64,000 nucleotides of DNA from Tenodera sinensis. Taxonomy: Eukaryota > Arthropoda > Insecta > Mantodea > Mantidae. Positions 45,737 through 56,136 of this stretch are shown in pieces. A program made the translations under genes and the position numbers. The notes beneath the pieces are model-generated. The model was not told where the DNA came from and searched no databases. It saw only the letters and a list, made by a program, of their open reading frames with translations. Position 1 is the first letter of the stretch, and each line of letters begins with the position of its first letter. The stretch lies in the NCBI GenBank assembly GCA_030765045.1, contig CM060964.1, positions 167,380,615 to 167,444,614 of the forward strand. Direction: 5' to 3'.

Positions 45737-47533
45737 ATGCACACATTACGTATGATTATTCATAACCTTCATTTCATTGCTAAGGCTTTCAAGCCAACAC
45801 TGCTAATTCCATTATTCATTCTTTCTGGGCTTGTAGGCCATTGTCCAGAAGTCTTATCCTTGTATGGCTTTGATTTCCCTGAGGAAGTCATCCAGGCCCT
45901 AGAACAACCACTGTCACTGGTTCTCTGTCGCCTCTTTAATGAATCCCTCAGACAATCGATAATACCCTTTGCATGGAAGAAAGCCAATCTCATCATCAAG
46001 AAAGGTCCGGACAAGGTGGCGACTGACCCAAACTCATACCGGCCAATTGCACTACACATCATTCTTGGCAAGCTTCAAGAGAGACTGCTGTGTCACAGAT
46101 TGGAGGAAGTTAGGATAAGAACCAGCCTAGCCGATACACAGTACGCCTTCATAAAGCAGCGATTGGCGGAAGGTGCAATTAATGCATCCATAGATAGGAT
46201 CACCAATGCCCATTGTAAATATGTTATAGGAATCTTTCTAGATATAAAAGGGGCTTTCGACAACCTATGGTGGCCTCCTCTTTTCCAGCAGTTCAGAGAA
46301 TTAAATTGCCCTGCAGATCTGTATGGAACAACTCAGGAGCTATTATGAGGAAAGGCCGGTGAATCACCAAAGCCAAAACCAAGGGCTACCCACAGGTTTC
46401 AGTGTGCAGCCCCATCTTCTGAAACGTACACATTGACCCTCTGCTAAAATGGATCGCTAACAATCAAAACTTATAGAGACACACAGCTTATGCGGATGAT
46501 TTGCTGTTAGTGATTGCTGGCCAAGCTAGAAGAGAGCTTGAAGCTAAAAGCAGTCAGGTACTGAATGAAGTCCATGAACTAATGCAACAGAGCAAACTGC
46601 AGATATGCTCCAACAAAACCAAATATGTAGTCCTAAGCAGAAAGCTTAGTCAAGATCCCACCAGACATTTGGCAAACCACCAAATCAGTTGGCCTAGAAA
46701 AATGAGGTACCTAGGGGTCACCTTAGATGAGGGTCTGCTCTTTAAAAAACAAGTACAAGACTGTACCAATAAGGCATCCACCATTATGCCTAAAATAGCA
46801 AGACTGGCACGAAGCCATGGAACTGTACCATACAAAACCATCCTAATGTACAACAACATGCTGCTAGCCCCAATTGCAGGCTTCGCAGCTAGCGCTTGGG
46901 CACATACTTTTCCTATCATCTGCCCAGAAACTCATGAGACGAATGCAACGGAAAACACTTATTCACCTATCTGGAGCCAACTCAACAACTCCCACAGACG
47001 CCTTGCTGGTGACACTTGGCATTATGCCACTAATCTAGAAATAAGGAGAGCAGCTGTTTATTAGCTGCGTAAGAGCAGCCCAAATGGCCGGTGCACCAGT
47101 TGGGGATGAACAAGACATATTAGAGACCCTGAGAGTGGAATGGCATGGTGAATGGGATGCCAGTCATACAGCAAGAAGGACATATGACATTCTGCCCAGC
47201 ATAGAGGAACGAGTTAAGGACCTTAGATTCCTAACACCATCTAAGGGGCTTATTCATTACATGACTGACCATGGCCCATACATGAGCTACCTCTATCACT
47301 TTGGACTAAAAGACACTGATGATTGTTCTTGCGGAGTAACGGAAACGCCTGAACATGCAGTTTGGGAATGCCCCTTCACTGCTAATATAAGAATTACGGC
47401 AGTATCATATCTTGAAGGCAGACAGATTGGAGAAGTCCTGTGCAACAGACGCCTATGGACTTGGCTAGACAGGCTCACTAACATGGTATCCCTAAGAGCC
47501 TCTATGGCCTACAGAAGATGCAGAGTGGACTGA
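45737..47533 (+). pseudogene. R1-like non-LTR element: reverse transcriptase and zinc-knuckle C-terminus
   Basis: Three open stretches: 45,737-46,348, 46,501-47,064 and 47,084-47,533. The first carries palm/finger motifs WKKANLIIIKK-like (WKKANLIIKKGPDK), NSYRPIALHIILGKLQERLL and GIFLDIKGAFDNLWW. After a frame break the catalytic box AYADDLLLVI appears (about 46,490), then MRYLGVTLDEGLLFKKQV. The third stretch ends with CSCGVTETPEHAVWECP, the C-terminal cysteine-histidine motif seen in R1-type LINEs. The GxPQG region between is frameshifted. The endonuclease domain is absent (5' truncation). The 3' UTR continues to 47,660 and resumes at 48,942-49,030 after an inserted LINE. Confidence 0.85.
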
Positions 47534-47660
47534 TGCCAAACCTAGAAGAAGATTAGATGACTGCAATTCCCGATTTTGATGTCCAACACTGATTGAAAAC
47601 CTGTGAAAGAAAACCTAGACTGTCAGAGCACTGTAAAATTGAATAATGTAAACCAGGTTA

Positions 47661-48941
47661 GTAGTGGTAGTGTGGTCTTAGGGCGCTCAACTGCTAGGTT
47701 ATTAGCCCCCAAGTAAAACTAAAAGCTTAAAAACATAATTTAAAAAGAAAATTAAACTAACAAGGCTAAAAACTAAACCAATAAAACCTTAAAAACGTCA
47801 CCAATAAGTCCTAGCAACTGCAAAGTAGAGCACAGGATGAAAACAGTTGTATGCATTGATAGAAACAACTCGCATCAACAACCGAACATAATAGGCTGGA
47901 TAAAAGATATGAACGGGTCAGATTCGTGTGCACATTCCACTTAAACGAATAAAACGTAAAACATGCTATACTGCACAGGAAGTGTCTGCCAGCACCTCAG
48001 CCAGGGTGGCTGACAGGCCTAAGGAATCACGCAGATATGATAAAAACTGGCACTGAACTAAAACATGCCGCACTGTCAGAGGTTTATTACAATGAGCACA
48101 GAGCGGTGCAGCATCAGAAGATAAAAGGTGACCATGGCTAAAACGGCAGTGCCCGATACGCATTCTGACTAAAAACACTTCCTTGCGGCGAGAGGCGCGC
48201 AAGGAAGTCTTCCAGGCAACAGGGAGGGGCTTCACCTCCCTAAGTTTGTTACCCTCAAGGCCATGCCAAGCATCACTCCACCAGGAAAGAATAGCTAAAA
48301 TCAACCGAGGGAACACAACAGCTAAAATGCCTGGGAGCTAAAACTGCTCCCTTAGCAGCAGCATCGGCAGCCTCGTTACCTTGCAGGCCTACATGTCCAG
48401 GTGCCCACACAAACGAAACGCAAGTGGCGAGGGTGTGAAGGCAGTCCTGGATACGCTGTACCAGGGGATGGTAATGGTACAGCATCTGCAGGCTCTGAAG
48501 GGCACTCAAAGAATCTGAGCAAATAACCCAGTTCTGTAAGGCTTGCCGACGAATATACAAAAACACTTGGTATATACTAAAAAGCTCTGCTGTAAATATC
48601 GAGCACTGCGATAAAAGACGAAAACCAAGATTCTGGCAACTGTGAATAAAAGCACATCCTACACCTCGACCGTCCTTCGAGCTGTCAGTGTATATAAAAC
48701 TACAGGATCCAGACTGCACCTGAATATCTAAAAAGGCAGAATGAAGGATGGAATCTGGCGTCGACAACTTTGGCATGGACAACAAACCCAGGTTGACATG
48801 GGTCTCATGACGGAGCCATGGGGGAAATCTTGTTTCACCCCTCGGCAACGTCGCAGATAAATCGATGTCCAATAACCGAAGCAGTGAACGAAATCGAATG
48901 CCAGGAGGAAGTAGGGCTAGGGAGTTCGTTAAGTATTGGCA
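47661..48941 (-). mobile_element. I-clade LINE fragment inserted in the R1-like 3' UTR
   Basis: The fragment is bounded by GTAAACCAGGTTA (47,648-47,660) and GTAAAGCAGGTTA (48,942-48,954), a 13-bp target duplication with one mismatch. It is 1,281 bp, 5'-truncated, and reads on the minus strand: RNase H domain, zinc-finger tail, then a 3' UTR ending in CTAATAACCTAGCAGTTG, GAGCGCCCTAAGACC and a short ACTACC-rich tail. The host element's 3' UTR continues directly on the other side (TACTTGTATAAATATATG). Confidence 0.85.
47966..48872 (-). pseudogene. RNase H and C-terminal zinc finger of an I-clade LINE
   Basis: The first frame (48,872-48,273, 199 codons) holds a complete RNase H active site: Asp in FIYTDSSKDG, Glu in IFTAELFSIY, Asp in VICSDSLSALQSL, His in PGHVGLQGNE and Asp in EAADAAAKG. 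A single frameshift near 48,280-48,316 moves to the second frame (116 codons) with WKTSLRASRRKEVFLVRMRI and CAHCNKPLTVRHVLVQC, the C-terminal zinc finger of I-type elements. The near-intact RNase H suggests a younger insertion than its R1-like host. The reverse transcriptase is missing. Confidence 0.85.
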
Positions 48942-49320
48942 GTAAAGCAGGTTAAGTTACTTGTATAAATATATGTAACAAAACAACGTATGAGAAATTA
49001 ATAAAGAATGAATAAAAGAAACTGACTGACCTAGAAGGCTTGAATACCCGATAGTGACATCCCAATTATGACATCTCACTGACAGAGGAACTTTGTTTAA
49101 CCTAGATATAGTAATTAGTTTAGCAATAAGAATCACTTCTAAAACAAAATAGAAATAAGAGAAATATTAAATATAGAATAAAAGAGAAACTTTAAACTGC
49201 AAAATCATTATGGACGTGAATAATGTAATTTAGGTTAGTTACTCCTTGTATAAAAGTAAAATGTAACAAAATCATGTACGAAAAGTAATAAAGAACGAAT
49301 ATAAGAGCCTGAGATATAAA
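48942..49320 (+). repeat. R1-like 3' UTR, two tandem-like copies
   Basis: GTATAAATATATGTAACAAA to AATAAAGAATGAATAAAAG (48,960-49,020) is repeated in diverged form at 49,214-49,310 (GTATAAAAGTAAAATGTAAC, AATAAAGAACGAATATAAG). The second copy also carries the GAATAATGTAA...TTAGGTTAGT segment that in the first copy lies at 47,641 beyond the inserted LINE. So either a second R1-like tail lies here, or the UTR itself is duplicated. Confidence 0.6.
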
Positions 49321-49350
49321 AAGGACTGAGGTAAAAAGATACAGGAGGCG

Positions 49351-49388
49351 AAGGTCTTGCTGATGAGCAAGACCTTGGCCTTTTTTTT
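49351..49388 (+). other. Perfect 11-bp stem-loop followed by T8
   Basis: AAGGTCTTGCT, loop GATG, AGCAAGACCTT, then GGCC and eight T. It has the shape of an intrinsic terminator, but in this eukaryotic context it is more likely a structured 3' end of a retroelement or a Pol III stop. Downstream a second short stem (GGGCT ... AGCCC at about 49,443-49,460) precedes GAAAGAATAAATAATGG. Confidence 0.6.
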
Positions 49389-49469
49389 ACCCTGAGTGCT
49401 GACGAAGTTTTCGGTGAAATGTTGGAGGATAAAACTACTGGGCTACAGCCTACAAGCCCGGAAAGAATA

Positions 49470-50533
49470 AATAATGGATTTCATTTCACTATTAAGAAAT
49501 TCCTCCTTTGAGTAGCAAAGTGATCAAGCAAATGTGCCAGTAGGGCTGATTTAAAGGTAGTAAGTGTTTCATTGACTTCAAACTGAGAGGGAGTCAGGAT
49601 TTTAGTGCACTTCTGACAGCACAATTTTCCCAACAACCCTCAATTCTCTTGTGCAGGAACAGAGCCTATGGAACGGGTTACCATATGTATTAAAAACCCT
49701 ATATAATTTGGTACTTGTATAAATTGTACCATTTTGCAACAGTGTTGTATTGGTTTTCATTACATGTAAATCTGATTTCCTTCTAGTATTGTAGGAGTTG
49801 TGAATTTCTTTGTTTGTTGGAAATATATTGTTGCAAATTAAGTGTTGACTTGTAAAAAGGATAAATTCATAACATTATAGTACATGCTTAGGAGAAGTAA
49901 GATGTGAAATACTTTACACATGGACCAACATGTAGTTCTACAATTCCATATAACATAACTGAATGCTAAAATTGGGTATATGAATGGGATTTAAATAACA
50001 GGTTCTTGTGAAGTACACTTTGTTTGCCAGTTTCTTCTACTCATGCACAATAGTAACAACATTCATTCCTTTGTTGACATTCCACAATGATTTTGCCCAT
50101 AAAAGAAATAGATAGGGAGAAACTTTCGAACATGTGACATGAGAAAAAAAGTCCAAAGTTTCACCAATGAAACAGAAGTTGACTTGTCTTAAAGAGGGTG
50201 GATTCCAGGCCTTCAAAGTGTTTACATCTCCAAAGTCTCTAACTGACTGTTTGAATTGCATTCATCTCCGTTTCGTTTTTTCTTTTGCCGAAGGATACAG
50301 AAGTTTCACAATAAATTTTGGATTAGCAGAGTTCGGGTTTACCCAGAAGTGTCCCAAGTTTTTATGTGTCTGGTGATCTCCATGGGGTGGGAGTTGGGTC
50401 GACATATGAGTAGTGAACTTGAGGTGACCAGTTACATGTCCAATGTGGCCCACAGTCTCCAAAGTGCGAAAACTAGACCCTAAGGAACATTGTAGCTCAA
50501 GTGTATTGACAACTGTATTGAGATTTTTTTGGC
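49470..50533. other. Unannotated spacer
   Basis: ORFs up to 92 codons occur on both strands around 50,040-50,540 but overlap each other in several frames and show no domain. No gene is supported. Confidence 0.45.
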
Positions 50534-51062
50534 ATTCCACCTAAACTGATTACACTAATTATGTTAACAATGACTAAGACTATAAATCAGGTCAACATTC
50601 AAAATAATTTAAGAGAACAGTCAGCCACAAATCAAGGATTAAAACAAGGTGATGGGCTGGCTCCTCTCTTATTTAACTTGGCCTTGGAATACATCATGCA
50701 ATGGACTAAAATTGATGTTAAAAATACAACTGCATATAAATCAACACAGATTATGCCATATGCAGACGATGTCATAATAACCTCTAGATCCTTGGTATCT
50801 TGCAGAGAAGCATTTAAAGAAATTAAGCTGAAAGCGAAGTTAATGGGCCTCAACATTGATGTGAATAAAACTAAAATTATGTGACAACCTGCAAAAATCT
50901 AGGAATTATTGTGATGGATGATGTGATTGAAATTGTGGATGAGTTTATATATCTGGGTTCCAAGTTTAATACTGATGGAGATGGTCAGAAGATAAAGAGA
51001 ATAAATTTAGCAAATAGAGTGTATTTCTCCCTATTAACAGTCTTTAAACCTAAAGAGGTACA
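50534..51062 (+). pseudogene. Third non-LTR reverse transcriptase, N-side piece
   Basis: Reads IPPKLITLIMLTMTKTINQ, then QGLKQGDGLAPLLFNLALEY, MPYADDVIITSRSL (catalytic box YADD, about 50,755) and MGLNIDVNKTKIM with a stop. After a frame change IVDEFIYLGSKFNTDGDG and LANRVYFSLLTVFK follow. These are reverse transcriptase motifs of an abundant insect LINE type whose clade I do not assign. It breaks off at about 51,062 and resumes at 52,296. Confidence 0.78.
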
Positions 51063-51077
51063 ACCATGGAAAAAATT

Positions 51078-51431
51078 ATTGAGGGCATTAGGAGAGCAGA
51101 ATATTTTTAAGTTCCATGTGTTGCAGTGCAGTTTACACAAGTTGATATTCCAACAAGTAGCTGGGTTTATTTATAGTCTCTGTTTCATATGTTATTGTCT
51201 ACTGGACACTCAAATAGCTGTGTTTTGAATCACCACTCGCATTTGTATTTGCAAGTATGTATACAAATGCAAGTGTTGATTCAAGACAAAGCCTATTTGA
51301 GTGTCTGATAGATAACATATGGCACAAGACTATAAATAAACTCAGCTACATGTTGGGATATCAACTTGTGTAAACCCCACTACCACACAACGTAGAACTT
51401 AAAAATATTCTGCTCTCCTAATGCGCTCAAT
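51078..51431. repeat. Foldback palindrome (two ~172-bp arms, almost no spacer)
   Basis: Left arm from ATTGAGGGCATTAGGAGAGC; right arm ends as its inverse complement, GCTCTCCTAATGCGCTCAAT. Matching continues inward (TTTACACAAGTTGATAT, GTTTATTTATAGTCT, GACACTCAAATAG) to CATTTGTATTTGCAAG and its partner, around a centre near 51,255. Mismatches are few. This is a foldback or MITE-like insertion inside the third LINE. No target duplication is certain, because a DINE-like copy abuts the right arm. Confidence 0.88.
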
Positions 51432-51438
51432 CATTTTT

Positions 51439-52288
51439 ACTTTCTCTACTGGCAAGTAGGGGAAGTATTGCATTCCACCCAAAAATTCGATGTCGAGATT
51501 TCACCGGAAATATATGTTTTGAGGCCCCCTGAATCCAAAAAAAGCATTTTTAGAAAAAGGTCCATGTGTGTGTCTATGTGTCAGTCTGTCAGTCTATGGA
51601 CAGCATAACTCAAAAACGAAAAGTCGGTTAAAAACCAAAGTTGGTATTTAAGTTTAATGTCTTTCAAGGATGCGACACGAAGATTTTGAAGAAAATAGCC
51701 CCACGCTAAACTACCCTTTACATGAAAAAATTTTCGAAAATTTTGATTTTCTTGAAAATGGCTAACGATTTTGATTAAAATGTCATATGTTTGAGATATT
51801 TTGATGACAAATGAAATGTATATCTTGAATTTTCTGGCTATAGTTCCTGTAGTCGTATTTACTCTGGACGACTTTTGCATAACTGGTAAACCGTTAGAGA
51901 TAGACCAAATTATACTGTACAAAAAATGTAGATCTTGCTAAAATACACAATTTATGTCTCAATAAATTTTCTTGTAGGGTGAACCATTTCGGAGATATTC
52001 CTTGTTATGTCTGTGAGTTTCGGAAAACTTAGAACTTTCGTGAAATGGATCATCGCTGTTAATTTTTTTATATGTCAAGTGTGCAAAGACAACAGAATCT
52101 CAAACATTTGACTATCGCACAAAGCCTACTGTATTCTAATATTCCCCTTGCACCTACAAGGAAATAACCAATAAAATAATTTGTACAAATGCTTATTTTA
52201 ACTAACACGAAGAAGATATACGAATAAGAGTTTGTAAGAATGGTTAGTACAAAAGTAGAGAAAGTCATGTGAGTGCAACACATCAGAT
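51439..52288 (-). mobile_element. DINE/Helentron-like repeat, copy E (full length)
   Basis: A complete minus-oriented copy: begins ACTTTCTCTACTGGCAAG and ends AGTAGAGAAAGTCATGTGAG plus GCAACACATCAGATTT. The microsatellite position (51,568-51,592) is short (GTGTGTC/TGTCAGTC). It sits 8 bp from the foldback palindrome, and both interrupt the same LINE. Confidence 0.85.
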
Positions 52289-52295
52289 TTTTTCG

Positions 52296-52745
52296 ATAGC
52301 TGTACATAGGGTAACTAAAATGAAATTATATATGACTATGATTAGGTCAGTATTGTATTATGGTTGTGAGAGCTGGTCCATTACTAAAGAAGATGAGATT
52401 TCTGGAAAATTCTTTCAAAAGAAAGGTTTTTAAGACGAACATGGGGACCAGTTAAAAAAAATTGAATTTGGAGACTCAATGAATTGCATGCACTGTTTAA
52501 TGAACACCACATATCATTATTAAACTCGAAGGATTGTAATGGGCTGGACATGTCCACCAAATGTTGAAGGAATGGACACCGCTTAAAATTTTATATAACG
52601 AAATTGGTGGGGAGAGGTTGGTTGTAAGACCCAAGAATAGATGGATTGATGGAGTGGATAAAGGTGCAGAGGAGATGATAAGAGTGAGAATTGGAGGGGA
52701 ATAGTATTGGATAGGGATAGGTGGAGAGGTTTGATACTGGAGGCC
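52296..52745 (+). pseudogene. Third non-LTR element, C-side piece
   Basis: Continues the frame order of the piece at 50,534: TKMKLYMTMIRSVLYYGCES, ITKEDEISGKF, KVFRRTWGPVK-like text, then WAGHVHQMLKEWTPLKILYN and RLVVRPKNRWIDGVDKGAEE. This is the usual C-terminal region of that LINE type (conserved YGCExW, GHVxRM, GRPKxRWxDGV). Stops and frameshifts are present. Together with 50,534-51,062 it is one element split by a foldback and a DINE-like insertion. Confidence 0.75.
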
Positions 52746-53009
52746 AAGGCACGACATCGGGCTGTAGTGCTGTAGAAGAAGAAGTGTACTGACGAGGCAC
52801 AATGCTCCCCATACTGACTGAAGTACAAACTAACCAGTGCCAAAGGATATGGAAGTTAGTCAAAACTTCTTTCCAACATCCTTTCCTATGACTAAATTCC
52901 TGTCCCCTGGTACTTTGTTTACTGTGTTCACTGACATCACAAATGAGACCGACAAATACTGCCATCCTTAGGCAAATACAAACGCCAGGTTTAGACCGCT
53001 TCTTGAGGG

Positions 53010-53074
53010 CCCTAAACCGCAAAGCACAGCCCTGGGATTAAGAGTCCTAAGGTGCAAAGTGTAGCTAAGACATG
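53010..53074 (+). repeat. 65-bp bipartite dispersed motif, copy 2
   Basis: GGGCCCTAAACCGCAAAGCA and AGTCCTAAGGTGCAAAGTGT, each followed by CAGC/TAGC, mirror the arrangement at 43,009. It lies directly before DINE-like copy F. Confidence 0.55.
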
Positions 53075-53744
53075 GTTTTACTTTCTCTACTACGTATAGT
53101 AAGAAGAGGAAGTTATTTTATTCCACCCAAAATTCTATGTCGAGATTTCATCAGAAATATGTTTTGAAGCCCCCTGAATCCAAAACAAGCATTTTTAGAA
53201 AACTGCACATGTGTGTTTGTGTCTGTGTATCAGTCTGTGGACAGCATTACTAAAAAAATGAGAAGCTGGTTAAAAACCGAAGATGGTATTTAAGTTTAAT
53301 ATCTTTAAAGGATGCAACACAAAGATTTTGAAGAAAATTCCTACAACCCAAACTAGCCTTTATATGAAACATTTTTAGAAAATTTTGATTTTCTTGAAAA
53401 TGGCTCAGATTAAAATGCCATGTTTTAAAATATTTTTATGGCAAGTGAAATGTATATTTTGAATTTTCTGGCTATAGCCTATGTAGTCCTGTTTACTCTT
53501 GACCACTTTTGAATAACTTGTAAACTGCCAGAGATAGACCAAATCTTACTATGCAAGAAATGTAGATCTCCTTAAAACACAATTTATGTCCAAATGAATT
53601 GTTTTGTGGAGTGAACCATTTCTGAAATATTCCTTGTTATTTGGGTGAGTTTTGGAAAATATAAACTTTCATCAAATGGAAGATCGTTATTCATTTTTAC
53701 ACGCTTTATATTAGCTTCACCTGTATGTAACAGAATCTTTTAAC

Positions 53745-54900
53745 GTAACTTTCACCCACTTAGAATTATCTGATTGACTTGAAATTTTGTACACATGTCA
53801 AGGATCGATGACAATACAATAATATCATAACTTTCTCCTAAGATCCTGATCAGGATCATTAGGATAAAAAAAGTTAATTAGCTAAATTTATCAATATAAT
53901 GGAATCTTTCGATGTAATTTTCACCAACTTACATTCGTCTGATTGACTTGAAATTTTGCACACATGTCAAGGACCAATGACAATATAATAATATCATAAC
54001 TTACTTTAGTCGTCTGATTAACTTGAAAATTTGCAAACATGTCAAGGACAGATGACAATATCATGATATCGTGATTTTGTCCTAATGTCCTCACCAGCAT
54101 TATCAGGACAAAAAAGTTACTTGGCTAAATTTAACAATATAACTTAATTTTCACCAACTTGAGTCGTCTGAAAATTTGCATGTATGCCAAGGATCGATGA
54201 CAATACAATAATAACACGACTTTGTCCTAACGTCCTGACAAGGATCATCAGGATAAAAAAGTGATGGCTAAATTTAACAATGTAACGTAATCTTCACCAA
54301 CTTGAGACGTCTCACTGACTTGAAAATTTGCACACATGTCAAGGACCAATGACAATACAATAATATTATGACTCTATGCCTCAGTCCTAATGTCCCGACA
54401 GGGATCATCAGGATAAAAAAGTGACTTGGCTAAATTTAACAATTTAACATAATTTTCACCAACTTGAGACGTCTGATTGACTTAAAAATTTGCACACACA
54501 TCACGGACCGATGACAATGTAATATCATGACTTTACCCTAATGTCCTGACCAGCAATATCAGGATAAAAAGTGACTTGGCTAAATTTAACAATGTAGCGT
54601 AATTTTCACCAACTTGGGACATCTCACTGACCAGAAAATTTGCAGGATTGATGGCAATAACATAATAGCTTGAATTTGTCCTAATGTGCTGACTAGGATA
54701 TTCAGGATAAAAATATGACTAAGCTAAATTTATCAATGCAAAGGAATTATTCAACATAATTTTCACCAACTTAGAGTTGTCTGATTGACTTGAAAATTTG
54801 CACTCCTGTTAAGGACCGATGAAAATAAAACATGACTTTGTCCCAATGTCCTGACCAGGATCGTCAGGATAAAGAATGACTAAGCTAAATTTATAGAAAT
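53745..54900. repeat. ~155-bp tandem repeat array (about seven units)
   Basis: Units begin near TTTTCACCAACTT and contain TGATTGACTTGAAAATTTGC, ACACATGTCAAGGACCGATG, TCCTGACCAGGATCATCAGG and TGGCTAAATTTAACAAT. Starts at about 53,751, 53,921, 54,151, 54,294, 54,456, 54,606 and 54,763 give periods of 143-170 bp, with one partial unit near 54,005. Units are diverged. Non-coding. Confidence 0.88.
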
Positions 54901-54986
54901 GGTACAGTTATGACATCTTAGATGTCGCTAAGGAACATTTTGACATGCACCCTGAGAATTACTTTAATTAAATACATATTTATATA

Positions 54987-55262
54987 TTGGATGACGTAGA
55001 TGTCCAGAGAGAGGACCTGAAAGGAACAAGAGACCCAGGGGAAATACCGCGGACCGGAGTTCATACAGGGCCAAGATACCCACAACAGCTGCTAGTTTAG
55101 AAATCGACACATGTTACACTGGACAAAGGAATTAAACCGCATGAAAATATTGAAAGGTGGCGATGCCCAGAGAGAGGGCCTGAGAGAGACTCAAGATTTC
55201 GGGGAAAGGATTGTGGACTGAAGTTTACCCAGGGTCAGGAAGTCCACAAGAGCTGATAGTAG
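54987..55262. repeat. Two-copy 163-bp repeat with CTAGT-type ends
   Basis: CCAGAGAGAGGACCTGA (55,004) and CCAGAGAGAGGGCCTGA (55,167) start two related units. They end CACAACAGCTGCTAGT and CACAAGAGCTGATAGT. The CTAGT ending after a GC-rich stretch resembles Helitron 3' ends, but no defined hairpin was confirmed. Confidence 0.6.
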
Positions 55263-55423
55263 TTAAAACAGTAATTGTAAGCCAATACTGTTCCAAACAA
55301 AGTGATTTGAAAATGTTCGACAAAATATGTTAAAGAAATTTCGAACTGAGAAATTTTTAAAAGATTTCAAGTTAAAAATTTTTGAAAAAGATTGAATAGA
55401 TAATTTTGAGACTAAAAAGTTAA

Positions 55424-55908
55424 AAATAAGTTATAGTTTTAAAAAACTAACAAAAACACAATTTTATAACAAACCAAACTACAAAGTAGAAAATAATTGT
55501 TACGTATGAAGAATTTGTCTATAAAGTCAAGTAGTTCATTATATTTCAAAATGTTGTAATAAGTTTAAAATAGAAACTAATTTATATTAACAAAATAATT
55601 CATTTTATTGTAAAAAAGTGTGGGGTGCCTTTCACGTTACTTTTGTCATAACTTTACTTTCATAAATAGCTAGCAATGTGACTATTTATAACATTGAATA
55701 TCCGATACCCCATGCTTTTTACAATAAAATGTATTATTTTGTTCATATAAATTAGTTTCTATTTTAAAATTATTACAAAATTTTGAAATATAATGAACTA
55801 CCTGACTATAGAACAAATTCTTCATACTCAACAATTATTTTCTACTTTTTAGTTCGGTTTGTTATAAAAGCATGCTTTTGTTAGTTTTTTAAAACTATAG
55901 CTTATTTA
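55424..55908. repeat. Foldback palindrome (arms ~200 bp, ~90-bp spacer)
   Basis: The left arm AATAAGTTATAGTTTTAAAA ... TTTATTGTAAAAAAGTGTGG and the right arm, ending TTTTAAAACTATAGCTTATT, are inverse complements with scattered differences. Matching internal text includes GTAGAAAATAATTGTT and GTAGTTCATTATATTTCAAA. The outer right edge coincides with the point where DINE-like copy F resumes. Confidence 0.85.
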
Positions 55909-56136
55909 TATCTTAGCTGTGCAAAGAGAGCAGAATCCCAAAGCTTTAAAAGATTTGACTCTCACTCAAAGCCTAATATGTTCCGATATTCCCCTTGCAC
56001 CAACAAGGAAATAAGCAATAAGATAATTTCTGCAAATATTTATCTCAACTAACACGAAGAATATATAGGAATAAGAGTTTGTAATAATGGTTAGAACAAG
56101 AGTAGAGAAAGTCATGTGAGTGCAACACGTCAGATT

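Larger units (their letters stand above)
53080..56136 (-). mobile_element. DINE/Helentron-like repeat, copy F, split by a 2.2-kb insertion
   Basis: The left part 53,080-53,697 (ACTTTCTCTACTACGTATAG ... GATCGTTATTCATTTTTA) and right part 55,908-56,136 (TTTATATCTTAGCTGTGC ... AGTAGAGAAAGTCATGTGAG) join into one standard copy: copy A has the two sides contiguous at 23,230-23,260. The inserted 2.2 kb comprises tandem repeats, a duplicated 163-bp unit and a palindrome. Confidence 0.8.

Noticed and set aside
49390..49460. CTGACGA ... GAAA resembling a hammerhead ribozyme core
   Set aside because: No stem III partner for ATGTTG lies nearby and stem II does not pair well, so the catalytic fold cannot form.
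50037..50540. Several overlapping 66-92-codon ORFs
   Set aside because: They overlap in multiple frames on both strands, have no recognisable motif, and no splice or promoter context supports one over another.
52497..53022. Minus-strand ORFs of 86-143 codons
   Set aside because: They are antisense to the LINE C-terminal piece, which has the conserved motifs on the plus strand.
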